In this document: positions 42,307 to 57,300 of the stretch, one piece after another
How positions within the stretch are numbered: the first letter of the stretch is position 1
Layout: each line of letters opens with the position of its first letter
Source of the DNA: Gordionus sp. m RMFG-2023
Lineage: Eukaryota; Nematomorpha; Gordioida; Chordodea; Parachordodidae
DNA length: 64,000 nucleotides
Reading direction: 5' to 3'
Assembly: GCF_954871325.1 (NCBI RefSeq)
Contig: NC_088775.1
Span: 81,321,561-81,385,560, forward strand
Position numbers and translations under genes: made by a program
The notes under the pieces: model-generated
The model's database searches: none
The model's input: the letters and a program-made list of their open reading frames with translations, nothing else
What the model was told of the DNA's origin: nothing

Positions 42307-45300
42307 TTACGGTTGTTCAAAAAAATTACCAGCCACTAAAGGTATTTCTTCGAGAATATGAGAAGGGAAAAGGGCCTTACCCTTAGTTTTACCGTTTTCC
42401 AAGATTTTACCTAGCGAATACCCATTTTTTTCGTCTCCTAATAACTCCAATTTATTACCGGCTTTTAACTTCCCGTATGGGTATACTGTTTCAATTTCAT
42501 TAGGTGTTATGGGTTCCTGATCTCTGAGCGCTTTGTAATATAGTCCTCGACCGCCTCCGTAGTAATAAATATCGTCTAAGGAGTAGAAATTATCGGAAAC
42601 ATCTGTTTTGAAGTGCGCATTGGCAAGTTCGAAGGCTAAACGGCATACCTTATGTTTAGAATAGGAAAAAAGAATAAAAAATTAAGTCTATACTATCTAG
42701 TAACAAAATTATTAATTCTCTATAAGTTTTATAGTGTTTGAAAATAAATCGTATAATTATGAAAAAAAACTAATTTAAAAGGCCATACTTGTGAAGAAAA
42801 GGTGCAAACTAGGTAATTGCAACGAGCTAAGAAATATATGTCCAAATAGACTCCTATTAATCCACCTAAGGAATAACGAGTGGCAGTATTTGCCGACTTA
42901 GCAGCTTCACGATTCCCTAGCACAATGTAATGGGGATATCTGTGATGAATCGATCATTTATTTACAAGTTAAATATTTCGATCAATAATCTTCATGCCAT
43001 TAATACAAATCGAAACTTCTTTGTACCAATAATAAAGGGTCTAGATTCAAATACTGATCATATTCGCTCAAATATTATGTTTGATATTTTTTTAAAAAAT
43101 CACGTGATGTATGAAAAAATTTGAATGCGGCCAAAAAATAAAAAAAATTTCTTAATATGAAAGCAGTAAAGTTATCCAATAAAAGTAATATAGGAGTAAC
43201 TTTTTAGTGGCTTCATTGAGAACGTTTATATCATCGGTAGCTATATATACGCGTCGCTGTATTTTTGAAATTTGAGTGGGTGATGAAGATAATATCGAAG
43301 AGTTATAAATTCTTTTGAGATCCAAAATATCGAAATAATCATCGACATGTTTCATATATTCGGATATATCGTGGAAACTGGCTTCTGTGCCTATTTTATC
43401 TGTTCGCCTTACGTGTATTCTGCGAATATTTTAAATTGTATAATATATAAATATCCGGAAACCGGGAATAAGGCACATTTTCATTCCAGATTTTAGAACG
43501 TTCCTTGAAAAATTTTCATTTAACCAAAAAATCTTATTCATCAATCTAGCATTTAAACAATAGTCACATTTATTTTCCAGAACTATTTAGGGAAAGATTA
43601 TGGAATGGAATTTCTGTTCCCGTTTCACGTCCCTATTAAGGCTTAGGTGGGCTCTTCCAAGCCAATGGAGTAAGCAGGGGGACAAATCCCCCCCCCCAAG
43701 CCAAAAAATGTAGATGCCGGATATATTTTTCAAAAATATTATTGTTTATATAAATTTATATTTGTTATTTATTCGTATCTCATATTAAATATATATTTAA
43801 TTACATTTATTATCGCATTTATCAACTAAGTTATTTTATCAATTAATTTCGATTTCAAGTTTTCCGGCGTAATATTTACTTATTATTTTCAAATTTTTAG
43901 TGGCGTAATATTTATCTACCATTTTCAAATTTCTAGTCAAATAATAATTATTTCTGAAACTTCTTGTCCAACAGGGAAAAAGAAATTGCAACTTTGTCCA
44001 ACGCGATAGAGTCTCTGCCATCAAGCAGTAACAGCTTTTAAGGAGTTAGAAGAGCCATTTGCTATTACTGAAATATCACAATGGCCTGAAAGAAATATTT
44101 CCTCAGAAGCAAGAAAATTATTGGATTCAATGCTTATTCCAAATTTTATTTCTCATTAGAATGTATTATTTAATTATACAACTATTTTAAGTATTACTTT
44201 TCAAAAACATGACATTGACTCGATTAAGAAGATGAGAATAAAGGAGAGCATTTTATCAGAACTCAAGGAAATTAGGACTAATGTTGATGAAGAATTTCAT
44301 ATTTTATATTTTATTGTTGAGTCAAAAGCAGACTATACGTGTTTAATATTTTTCTCCCTCGACTTGTAGCAAGGCAAGCTCATCGTTAAAACATTAATAT
44401 AGAATTAGTAGAAGAGTGTATCTTAAATACAAATACATTTATAACCCAAATAAATGAATTTTTAATTCATTATGCAGCACTTACTAATCTGCAAATATTA
44501 CTTCCACAAAAGCCTTCCCACTTTTTCAGATGGTTATAGAAAAAAAAATATTTGTTAGATTCTTATTATGAAGATGTTAAAGTATCTTATGATGCCTTAC
44601 TAGCTGAATAAGATTAACTATGGTTGATATAGTCCCAAAAAATGCTATGGATGCTCTGCATTATTTCAAACACATTTTAGATTAAATTCCCAATGTATTA
44701 AAAGGGTTTATAAACTCTTCCCATTAGTAAACTATGAGAGAACATTCTCTTTTTTAAGAAGAATAACAGAGGCCTACAGAAGTATCATTTGCAGGGCACG
44801 GCATGGATTTTTTTAAAGATTTTATACGGCCCGTGGGTTTTTTTAAAAAATTTTCAGGCTCGGCCCGGCTTTTTTTAAAAAAATGTTTAGGCCCGACTCG
44901 GCTTCTTTTAAAAAATTTCAGGCCCGGCCCGGCTTTTTTTTAAATAAAATTTTCAGGCCCGGCCAGGATTTTTTAGAAATAAATTATATTTATTTTTGAT
45001 TTTTATAGCTAATAATAACGATTTCAAATATACGCTGTTTTAAAAAATACAGCCCGGATTGGGTGTTTTTTTAAAATAATTCAGGCCCGGCTTGGGTGTT
45101 TTTTTAAAAAAATTTCGGGCCCGACCCGGGTAAAAAAATTAAAATACTGTCCGGCTCGGGGGCCGGGCCTGCAGGTCTCTGAAAAACATACCAAGAAGTA
45201 CAACATCTGAAAGTAGATTGAAAGGTTTGGATCTTTTGAATATTCATAGGTACTTGACGACAAGCAAGGATGAGATAATTGAAAAATTAGTTCAATCACA

Positions 45301-48300
45301 ACGAAGATTGGATTTTACATTGTAAATATATAACATACAAAATGCAATTATTCCTAAGAAACTTTTGGTGTAAAGGCTCAAAAAATTCCAATTTCTATTT
45401 TGAGTCATTTAAGTGATTCTTTACATATAATTTTTTTATAATTCACATTAATTTAAAATTTTGTATTAGAAATATATTAGTCCTAATAAATTTATGCTTG
45501 ATATTTTTTAAAAAAAAATTATATTTCTTAAAAAATTTTATTATCCCCCCCCCAGACCAAATTCCTGCATACGCGCCTGTTCCAAGCCATTTTACCTAAG
45601 TCGCCTATGCGTAAATTGGTTAGCCTAAAGTAAGAATAACAAATATTATAGTGATTGAGCAAATTTAGAAATAATGAACAAATTTAATATCAAATGAAAA
45701 AATGCAGGCTCAAACGACAAAAGTCGACATTGCACACAACAATTTTATAAAGACCTCACTAAAATAAATGACGGTATCATATAAAAAATTAAAGATTCTG
45801 AATTATCTGTATAGGACGCTTAGCATGCTAGAATCGATATTATATATTTTTTTTAAAGTTTTTTTATATCTAGAATATTCAGTAGCATCATTAAATATAT
45901 TTTAAACGATTTTGGTTGAGTAGTTTTATTTTACCCCTTTTTAGATAATTTTGGCATGAGTTAATTATCCTCAACATTTTCATAATTTAAAATTGGACCT
46001 TATATTAAAATATCAAATCAAAATAATTAATAGAAATGGAAATATATCTATTCAAAATTAGGATTTATTAATCCCCACATTGGATAATTTATTTACCGGA
46101 GTATTAAAGGGTTATTAATATAATGTAAAATTTAAAAATATGATTTATTTTTAAGCAAATGAGAAGCATTGTCAGTAAATAAAAAAAAACTCTTTTTAAA
46201 AAATAAATCCCCATGATGCACTTGTTCGGCATCTTCTATAACATTTAATGAGCGCTCTCCTTATTTTGAAATATCTAATATCTTTATTGCCAAAGATGAT
46301 AAAATATTCATATATATTTATTTTAAATTATTTTTCAAAGATAACATATATTCTGAGTAATAATATATTTACAATTTTAAACTTTACAGAAAAATTGATC
46401 ATACCTATGCTGCTAATATTTATTCCTTAACTCAAAAGGTTAAACATTATTACTTTATAAAATATAAAAAATATTTTCCAAAAACAATTGACACCCTAAA
46501 TAATCTTGAAATTCGAAATTTGGAGGAGCCAGTTAGCCATGTAAGCCTTATTTATTAAAATTCCTATCTATTTTAATATTCATTATAAGATAACAATATT
46601 TATTTTATATTATATAAAATATTTTATAAGAAAAAATATCTTTCAAAAACAATAAATATTTGCCATGATCAATCATCGGTTTCAAAGAACAATTTAAACC
46701 AAAGATCATACAAGAATGATCCTATGCCAATTATCAAGATGTTCATAGATAGGCAGCCAATTTATCAGTTTTATCAAGGAAGGTCAATTAGCATGATATA
46801 TAAAGTCGTATTGGGGTTCGGAATCCGTGGAGATTCGGAATCTCTTGATCTTAAATCCTTTACCGAGAGCGATTTAAAAAATTTTAAAATTCGATTTAAC
46901 CGGAAATGTATTCTAGCATGGGTAGAGTACTCAAACTATAAATTTCAAACAATTTTGCCATGAACTTTAGAACTACTTCTAATTTATATTAATTTTTATA
47001 TGGATTTTTCATATAAATTAAAAAATACTAAAATGTCTATCGCTGAAATTGGCTGAAATTTATATAGGTAAATACTCTACACATGCTGGAATAATTCCTG
47101 TAAAATCAGAATTTTAAAATCCAAAAATCGCCCTTAGTAAATGATTTAAAATTGAGAGATTCCAAATCCCCACGCCGAAACCCCATACGACATATATATT
47201 CAAATTAAGAAAATAAAAATGTGGGTCTCTTTTAATAGGGAAACTAGAAGAAAACAGAAGATTATCGATTTAAAGTCTATCATGAAAAAACTAAAGACTA
47301 AAAATTTGATATTTGGTGAAGGAGGGGATGGAAATTTTTTTTACAGGCATCCCTTTATAACCTTTATCAAAATTCAATTACGCAGTGGAGGCGTAAAAAA
47401 TCCGTGGAAAATAAAATACACCACAACAATTTGTTGATTACCTAAAGGCATATAATTACCTAAGGGATCAATTCTGCTTACCTTCAGAGTCTACATTGAG
47501 AACTTGGAGCCAACAAATTTAAATAAGGCCAGGTTTATCTTAATAAATTTTTTTTAACTGTTAATTAACTTTATTATACTAATTAATAGATATTTAACTT
47601 TCATATAATGTCCATTTGTTATAATTTCGTTATATCGACAATTTATATCAAGGTAAGTTATAATAATAGTAAAAAAATATAATATTAGTAAATCACAATT
47701 ATATAAAATCATTAATTCTTGCTATTTTTTTTAAAATTTGAATTTAGGTTTTTTTGTTGTTTCCAATAGGATTAAAAGTTTCAATCAGATTCAAAGTCCA
47801 ATTATTCACCATATTAAACCTTGATTAAATATCTATTCGTCGTCATTACATTGGTACAAAAAGGAGTATCATGGATATGTCGATTTAGGAAATAGAATCA
47901 AACCATCAGAATCTCTTCCTGAGGCCAAACAAGCACTTTTTCTCAGGGCGACATGTCTTAATGGAATATGGAAAATTCCAATTGGATACTTCTTAGTTTC
48001 ATATGTTACTGCAAACTTGTTTGCAAATATAGTGAATAATGCGTTACATTTACTACATAACACGGGCGCCATCTGTAAAGCTATAGTATGTGATCGTCTG
48101 TCAGTAAATAAAAATGTGCTAAGGGCATCTTACTGCGTTCCTTATTTTAGTCACCCAAGAAATTGTGATTAAAAAGTATACATATTATTGAATGTATGTC
48201 ATATGATTAAGCTGCTAAGAAATATTCTCGGTAATCAAAAAATTTTAATTAATAATAATGGATCAGTAATTAAATTACAATATTTTTTATAAATAGATAG

Positions 48301-51300
48301 ATAATAAATTGGAAATATATAACAAATCTTCATGATTTATAGGATAAGAAAGGACTACGTGCTGCTAATAAAATTCATCAATCTTATATTGACCATCATT
48401 AGCATAAAATCAAAGTACAATAAAAAATACAATACTTATCTTTTTTAAAGGTTAAACTTGCTGTTCAAGTTATGAGTAGCTCAGCGGCAAAAGGTATTCT
48501 TTTAGAGCAATAGCTAAAAATTAATGGATTTGAAAATTGTGAGAGCGCAGTTGACCTTATTCATATGATTGATCAGTAATAAGATATATTAATATTTTTA
48601 ATAATATCTTCCTGAATGTTTGACTTTAAACACGCGTAACATACGTGCTAAAGGGTTTAAAACCCCACTAATTAAAATTTTTTATCATACTATGAAAATT
48701 TCTTTGAAAAGTGTCCCACAACTTTAATATCCTTAAAGTATGAAAATGGAAATTATGTTTATAAATCAAATAGAAAAGTCTGCATTATAGGTTTAATCTT
48801 ATCGATGAAAAGCATTTTGGGCATTTGCATTAATCACAGGCAATTGTAAAAAAAAATATTAACACTATTATAAAAAGTGAGGGGGTAATCATTTATTAGA
48901 GCGAAAGATCCTTGGGTCAGCACAAACTCGAAAAGGACTATTTAATTAAGATACTCAATTATAAGGGGAAAGTCTTCAGGGAGTTAATCCCCTATGGTTC
49001 CCCTCCTAATGATTATGTTGAATGGATTAAGATTATTAAATATTTATATTATAATCATACATCCTGAAGAAGGTAGGGTTTATTGAAAATGGTAGGTATA
49101 GATCCTTCCATTAAACTACTAAACCTTGTAATAGATGATATAAAGCAATCAGTGATAAAATGAGCTCCACAAAGTTTTGTATATTTGGTCAGAGTGAAGT
49201 TTCTATTGATTGCCTTTATCCATTTTGATAAATAGGTTTTATAACTGAGAGGGAATTTGGAGATAAATTTAATAATAAAATATTATATATAATAAATAAT
49301 ATGATTAAAAACTAACATACGAAAAGTTTTTTATTATTATTAATAGATTTTGATTTTGTTGCATGATATTGCACAACAAAGGCTCATAGTCTATTTTTAT
49401 AAAAGAAAAAAGAAGAATTATCATTCATAAATTATTAATACACTTTTTAGGAAAAATGAGTCGCAAATATCATCAAATAGTTCTTTTTAGAAATATATGA
49501 GAAAGAATTACTAGAAAATAACAAAGATGTAAAAATTGAAAATAATCATAAATAATGGACTATTATTAATAGATTTATTTATTAAAAATCAACTCTGGGA
49601 AAATAGTGATTTAAAGTATATCTTCAAAATGAATTCATAAAAAACCATTATTAATCCTATATATTATATATAAAAAAATATGTACTTTGTTTGTGAAAAA
49701 TCTTTTTAAAATAACACATTTCCAAATAACATCAATATGGATCATTAAATTATGATAATATATATTTGTTGTTTTAATTTTAAAAAATTATATATAGTAA
49801 TTTATAATATGAGAATAATTAATATATGAGTTACCAAAATAGCGGGTTCAGCTGATTTGCATTCAACCACGCTTTCAAATGCAATATTATATAGTGAGTT
49901 TAGATATTATTATATGTCATTGAAAAAAATAGAATTTATTTAAAAGAAAGAGTTGCTATAAAAAAATGTGTTGGTATATTTTACTTATTATTTGCAACTA
50001 ATGTTGTTAAACGGCTAGATTTTAGCCGATTTAAAAAAACAGCCAACGCAATATTTTAGCCATTGCCTAAATCTCGTGATTTGGCTAATAGATGTCCAAA
50101 CTTTTTTGCAATCTTTGAGCAAAATATTTAGGCTTGCTGAATATTTTTCAGGTTAAAATATTGAGTTAACCCTTTTTAAAGATTGGCACAAATCGAGCAG
50201 TTTAACAAAATTATTTACACCAGGCAAATGATTTTTAAAATAATTAACGAGGCAGACAGATTCTATAAACATTGCCCATATTTTAAATGAGATGAGATTT
50301 AATTTTTTGAGGGAAAAAAAAATTATCTTCATATCGGATAATGCCTCAAATAATATCATCTTGACGATGAAAAACGTAAAATATCAAAGTGTTTCCTTGT
50401 TTTGCCCATTGGTTTAAAAGTAAATAAAATTTTATACATATCAGATGGGTACTGGTCATCGACTTGGTTTTGTATGAATATAGGTTCTGATAGGTTGAAA
50501 AATAATTTGTGGATAGACACAGTACCTAATGACTCGTAATATTATGAACAATTTTCTGGCGATGCTTATCGTATCTAGTATAGTTAGGTAATGGGCAAAT
50601 GCCGCTCAATCTACAAGCGAGCGCCGTAGAAAATCCGCTAACATTAAGGTTTTAATTTATATTAATTCCTTTCAAATTTAAACTTATATATTTTCTTAAA
50701 AATTCCTAGACCAAAGTGTTGCCGCGTTTTTAGCCGGTTAAAAATATAGTAATTACCCAACTATAGTGCCTAGTGTGATTATCGTGTCTTCTGAGTAAGA
50801 CTATAAAGCCCTAGCCCAATTCAGGGCCCCATATGCTATTTTTTTTATTTATATAAAAAATTCATTATTGTTATAAAAATTATTTTATAGTTTTTTTTTC
50901 TTTCCATATAAAAATTATTTTATATTTTTTTTTTCTTTCTGTTTTATAAATATAATAATTTATTTTTATAAAAAAATTTTATTATAGTTTCGTAACTAAC
51001 TATATTTATCTTATTTACACACCATTTTAAATATATATGCTCTTATATAAAGAGTATAAATATTAAAATTTTTCATAAAATAAATTCTAAGAATATTTGA
51101 GGGGCTTTGGTATATAAATTGATCGAAAATTACAACTCACCCAACTATTGGATGTTGAAAAGGGCTTCGATTCGATTTGCTTGGGTTAGAATCCTGATGA
51201 ATAGTATCGTACAAAGCTTCAGCTATTTTCGTCAGATGAGGCGTGGGCCTAATCACGAAGGAGGCGAATTGAGCTACCCACCATACGTGGGGTCTACTGT

Positions 51301-54300
51301 GAAAGGTGGAGACTATTTGCGATAAGTCGGATGGAATGGAAAGGGGAAGGAATTGAGACTGTGGACTCATAATATCGATTATTGGTAAAATTATGACACG
51401 TGGTTCATCCTGTTGCGCTATTTCGTCACCTATTATTTGAAAAATAAAGCTAAAGAGTCGAAGAAAAATGAGAGTCCGATGAGGTTGTTAAAAAAAATAG
51501 ATATTTAGGTTTCGATTTAAAGAATTGAATATTTTATGTTAAAAAAAGGTGAAACGACTGAAGATATGGTCATCGAGGGAATTCTGGACTTAATTAGTAT
51601 TGAGGGTATGTCCTTGTTCGACTGATTTTTGATTAGACTAAACAGCTTTTGAACTTGTTTTAAGTGTTTTGTAGCATTTTTATTTTTCGTAATGTTTTAC
51701 TTGTTTTTTTGAGGTTCTTTCCTCTCTTACTTTTTAAGCTATTTAGTCGAAGCTATGTAGCCGGTTAATAAGTCGAAGCTATGTAGCCGGTTAATAAGTC
51801 GAAGCTATGTAGCCGGTTAATAATTCGAAGCTATGTAGCCGGTTAATAAGTCGAACCAGGACACACCCTGAATGTTTATATATGAAATATTTCGAAATAC
51901 CTATTAATTTTATTCAAAATAATGTACAATAAAAATCTTCATTGTTTTATTGTATGCTTTTTTAAAATAATATTATATCAAAAAAATAATATTAATTCAT
52001 CAAAGCGTTATAAAACTTTAACCTGTTGTCTAAACACATTTTAAACGTAAAATATTAAATATTTAAATAATTAATAAAAATAAAAATATGCATTTCCAAT
52101 CATATTAAATGGTATAATATTATTTTTTAAACCTCGCCATTCAACGGGTCGATCTTCCCCTTCCTCGTGGCTGGAACACGCGCTAAGCGGTAAAAACTCG
52201 TGTTCAAAACCTAAGGAATCGTATTTCCAATTTTCGCTTTTAAGTATTAGGGTACGTTTGGAAGAGAACGCGACTACAAGGCAATAGATTACGTGATGTA
52301 TTTGACAACCGAACCCGCAAGACTTATCGACGTCGCAGATCAGCTTTCGGGCAGTGGTACAATTTTTGGGATTCTTTTTTTTGTTTCATGGGAGTTCATT
52401 ATAAATAAAAGTCACAACACGAACGCCACGTACAAAAAAATTTATCTTTTAAAAATGACGAGACCATGTCAAACTTTGCAAAAAATCTTATGTCAGACCC
52501 TAAAGTTATAGAATAAAATAATGGAGATCATACAAAACGACAATGCTTTGAAATTTTGTGTATTTATTTTATTAATTATAATTGTTATTAGTATAAATAT
52601 GCATGAATCGGCCCACCTGGTATTCTATAATTCTTTGATTAACAAGTTCGGAGAGACGAGCGTTTAACCGAGTTTTCCATAAGTCATCTGAAATATCTTT
52701 CATTAAATCGGATTGACTGAGGAGATCGCTATAATAATTTTTGCGTTATTATTTTCAAATTAATTAATTTATTTATATAATACAATCTCTAACACATCAA
52801 TTAGTAGGCTGAGTATAGTGTATGCTATTTTTTTGATAAATCAAAATATATTAAAACTATTATTAATTATAGTGTGATCTCCTATTTAAAATACAAGAAA
52901 AAAAAATTTTTTGTTTAACCGTTCTGAAATTTTAAAAAAAAAATGGATATAGAGAACATAAAATCCTAAATTTAGTACATAAATATTATGCTAACCTAAA
53001 TGAAATTTAAAGTGTGCCGACGATATATATATATACTTTAAAAATATCAGATAATAACTTAAGGATTTGTTTGATGAACACGTCCATGTGATTTAACTTA
53101 TCGTTTAGCAAGTTGGCATTTAAAGAACCAGAATTTCCGGAGGATATTTGTTTGTTTAGACTAGATTTAAAATCGGAAAAACGGTTCGATATAAATTTGT
53201 GCAAATGGCCCAAACCGAGTTGCACTTTTCTTCGATAATGCTCGGATTTTATGTAGGGCATTTGGGATATATTGACGTATTTTGGTTTATTAACGAGGTA
53301 ATCATCGATATCTAATTATAATATATATATTTTTTTTAAAAAAATATTAAAATCAATTAATCTTTCTTTCATTCTCTTCTCCCCCCCCCCCCCAAGTGTA
53401 TTAGCAATATTCAAATCGAAAAAATACTTTTTAAAAAAATCTAATTAATCATATTCAAATATGGTACCCTATATTTTCAACAACGAATTAATAATATTTT
53501 TTTTAAAAAATGTAATTGATATTGATTGAATAAATTTAAATATTGGTAATTAAACCAATTGATTTATGAGCGTTATGTTAATTTATTTTCAATATAAATA
53601 TAATTCAAAAAATATTTTATTTCTAAAAAATATATTACTTATTTAATTTGATCAATATTTTTATGAGAGTTAAAGTAAATGAAGGGATGACACCCATAAA
53701 GTATTCTATATCTGGTTAAATGATAAGTAAAACGCTAGCACGATGAATAGCCACAGCTTGTTGATTATAAAGGAGAATCATAAGGACATTAGATAAGTAT
53801 TTATCTCACAGACCTGCAGACCCGGCCCGTCCGTATTTTAATTTTTTAGAACCGGGCCAGCAATAAAAAAATTATAGAAGTATGAAAACCCCGTTTTTTC
53901 GAGATAAAACAAACTATATTTATTTCGTTAAACAAAAAGTAATTTATTGTTTAGTATATTTTTTCCCTTTTTTTATGCCTAGTTTATTCAACGAGAGGTG
54001 CTGTTTAAATAAAATTCTTCCGTTTATTTTTAAATAAACAATTTTAATTTTAAATCGATTTTATATAATTTTTATATATATTAACTAAAGTTATCCAATA
54101 ATTTAATAAAAAAATTGTCGGGTAAGTTAAGAAATTTGTAAAGTCTGCCCAGTCCGAAAGCCCGATCCAAAAAATATTAAAACGGACCTGCAATACATAA
54201 AAAATATGGGCAGGACAATAAATACATTAAAAAATCCGGGTAGAATAGGCCAGCTCGGGCACTAAAAATTTGATATATATTTTTTTTTTCAACTTCAAGC

Positions 54301-57300
54301 TAAGATTTGGATTAAAATACTATTTAAAAATAAATTATAATATGCTTATTTCTTTGTATTTTAAGAGCTGTCTAACTAAAACACTATACCTATAAGAATA
54401 AGTAAATTAACAAAAAATACGTTATTTATGATATGATACCATTACAAATAGGGGAGACCGGGGATAGTGTGTTCCCGGGGTAGGTATTTCCTTCTCAAAT
54501 AATTTAAAAATTAATAAAGTTTAAGATTTGAAATTTAAGCCAAATATATATTATAATAAGGTGATTAAGTAGGTCCAAAATTGTTTCGGACAAAATTGCT
54601 CATGAAAAATTTTAAATGCAAATTTAAGTTTCAACATACCCAAAGTAACTTTTTTATATTTTACATTTTCACGAATAACTTTTTTTATAAAAGTTGTTCA
54701 GACTTAATATAAATACTAAATGATAAAAAAATCTCCATTTTATCATATATAAAAATATTGACAATCATTATGTTAATTTAATATTCTAAATTTAATTTTT
54801 AAATGATCCTGTGGACCTGGGGAAGGTATTAGCGGGGTGCGTCTTTTCCTTTTACATACATTCATTAAAATATTGGTTCTGATTTTGTAAAATGGTTTGA
54901 ACATATATTAGAAAAACTAACAAAGAAAATAATGATAATCAAAAGGCAAGTATTCTTCAAATGCTGAAAGATAAGATACCTTTGACAGTTATAACCATGA
55001 ATACGAATTTAAGTTATGGGAGGTATATTTATATATTTAAATTAGTATGTATTTAAGAAACTAAGCATTAAGAGGTATAATAAATTGTTCAAAAGGAATG
55101 AAGATTTTCAAGAGCGATATCTTCACAGATCAGTATTTTCTCCTATTCAAGAAGCTAAATTAACAGATTATTTAATTAAAGGATCAAGATTATTTTCAGG
55201 ATTATGCCCTAAACAAGTATTTTAATCCTTTGTTATATCATATATCTCTGTAAAATGAATTTTTTTATAATCTTTAAATTTATACCATGGTATTTCTTTA
55301 GTTAAATAATAATAAACTTGAGAAAATTTTTTTAAAATTATTTACATTATATGTTAATGAAACATCTTTATTAATTTTAAAATACTTTAAAGTAAGAATT
55401 TAATTTATACATTAGAGTGACAAATATCTAATAAGTGCAAAATTGCACATCGTCGGTAAGATGATATTAAATTAGCAAATGTAGAGATTTAAAACGAAGA
55501 GGCAATTTGACTTAAAAAGGTCAACTCAATATTTTAGTCAGAAAAATATTGAATTTCGTTAATAGATGGTCAAATCTTTGTGACGTTTGTGAGAAAAATC
55601 TCCAGGCTTGCGTTATATTTTTCTGGATAAAATACTGAGTTAGCCATTTTAAAAAACTGGCTCAAATGGAGCGATTTTGCATCACTCATGATATGGATGT
55701 TATGAAATTTTTTTAGAGAAAAGAGGATCAAGCTTTCGAATCTTTACAGGTTAACCAAAAAAAATTTTTGTGTTCCGACAAATTAGCAAATAAAAAGGAG
55801 TTTCTCTATGGTCTGATTAACGCGGAATACAAGGAGTCCTTATGTCCAGCAACTTAAAATAAAATTATTTTTATTCATGCTAACAAATTACAAAATTGAG
55901 TTTAAATTTATAATTCGTTTTTTTTTCAGTAAAAATAAAAATATACGGATATTTCTGTAGTATGCACATCATTTTTAATTTAATTTCGCTTCTCTTAAGA
56001 AAAATTCGATTACCAATTTAAAAAATTTATGTCAGTGCGCCGATTTAAGCTGGCTATGTTAAAAGCGGCGCGTCAACGATTAGATTTATAAAACTTTCGT
56101 CTGTTGCCGATAGTTTCGTCGGGGCACAAGTTTAGATATTAAAAATGTTATGGCCAGAAAATTCTTATAAAAAATTGACCGGGCGAATTACCTAAAAATT
56201 TAACGGGCCGGTCCAGATAACTTGTAAAAAAATTCTTAATGGGCCAGGTTTTGTTTATCTCTACTATACATACTCTGAAATATAAATCGCGTAAAATAAA
56301 GTTTATGTAAAAAATGTGCCATAAAATTTAAATGTTAAAAATCCCAATAAACCCTACAACGTATATATATATATAATATACAGTAAAACCAGTCTAATTT
56401 GGGCATAGTTGGGACCAAGAATTTAGCCTAGACAGTTGCCCAATTTATTAACACTAATAGTGGGTTATAGAAATTTGATTGGAATTCAAAATTTTGGTCA
56501 AATTAGGGACGAATTATCACGAGCCTAAATTAGACAAGTTTTACTGTAAACCAAATCATATTTCCACCCTTAAAGTACATTCATTATCCCAGTTTACGAT
56601 AAAATAAAATACACCAAAATTAAGAATTAAAATAATTAGTTAATTTTAAGTTATAAGAATAATTAATAAAGGTTAAAATAAAACAGTATTAAAATTGGAA
56701 TAATGAGGTTAATGGGGTTGCTGTGACGTGTAACAAAATCGATAAGAAAGGAGTTTAAAATATGACAAGTAATTATTTTCACTTTTCTAAATTGCATTGT
56801 GGGGAATCGGAAAAATTTTATACAATTGGAAATCAGGTTTTAAGATTTGAAAGATTTAACATTCAATTAATAATTAATGAGTAATTAATTTTAATCGATA
56901 TGAAAAATTAGGCAGCAAATTTTTAATTTTTTTTAGTTTCATTTTTAAATATATTTGAATGAATATAATATGAGGTATTGTGCTTAAATATTTATATGAG
57001 CCATTACATTGACATAAGGATTAAAGCCTACTATGCATTACCAATTAATGTTCCGGTTTCATTTATGGATTGACACTTGTTCTTAAGGTGAATAACCTTT
57101 TACCCCCACCCCCAAACAAAGCCAAAAAATATGGAACAAGGACCCAAAATGGTTATAAAATCAAAAATTGCCAATTTTTAACCAAAATAAGTGTTCGCGT
57201 TTTAGGTTTTTTATATCGATTTTTTTTTAAAAAAAAAAGATGTATATTTATATATTTTAATATAAATTTAGATTTATATGATAATTTTTTAGTTTTAAGA

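Larger units (their letters stand above)
43663..45579 (+). mobile_element. hAT transposon (ZMYM1-like) in FUT8 intron 6, with exact 8-bp target duplication
   Basis: Exact octamers TTCCAAGC lie at 43655-43662 and 45580-45587. The left end reads CAATGGAGTAAGCAGGGGG and the right end is the complement of CAGGCGCGTATGCAGG; C-runs lie inside both ends (43690-43697, 45545-45553). The plus strand holds a broken transposase. A GGCCCGG-family repeat is inserted in its C-terminal coding part. Confidence 0.88.

Noticed and set aside
47869-48072. 67-codon minus-strand frame
   Set aside because: It is antisense to the P-element transposase blocks on the plus strand.
51107-51325. 72-codon plus-strand frame
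   Set aside because: It overlaps a FUT8 exon on the opposite strand that has strong similarity (VWWVAQF, FVIRPTP).
51746-51855. CRISPR-like array
   Set aside because: The 26-bp units are directly adjacent with no spacers, in an intron of an animal gene.
53041-53058. Alternative donor AAAGTATATA at the end of the 53059-53311 FUT8 exon
   Set aside because: It would end in phase 0, which does not fit the next exon (one leading base). The donor AA|GTTATT at 53058 gives both correct phase and FUT8-like sequence.
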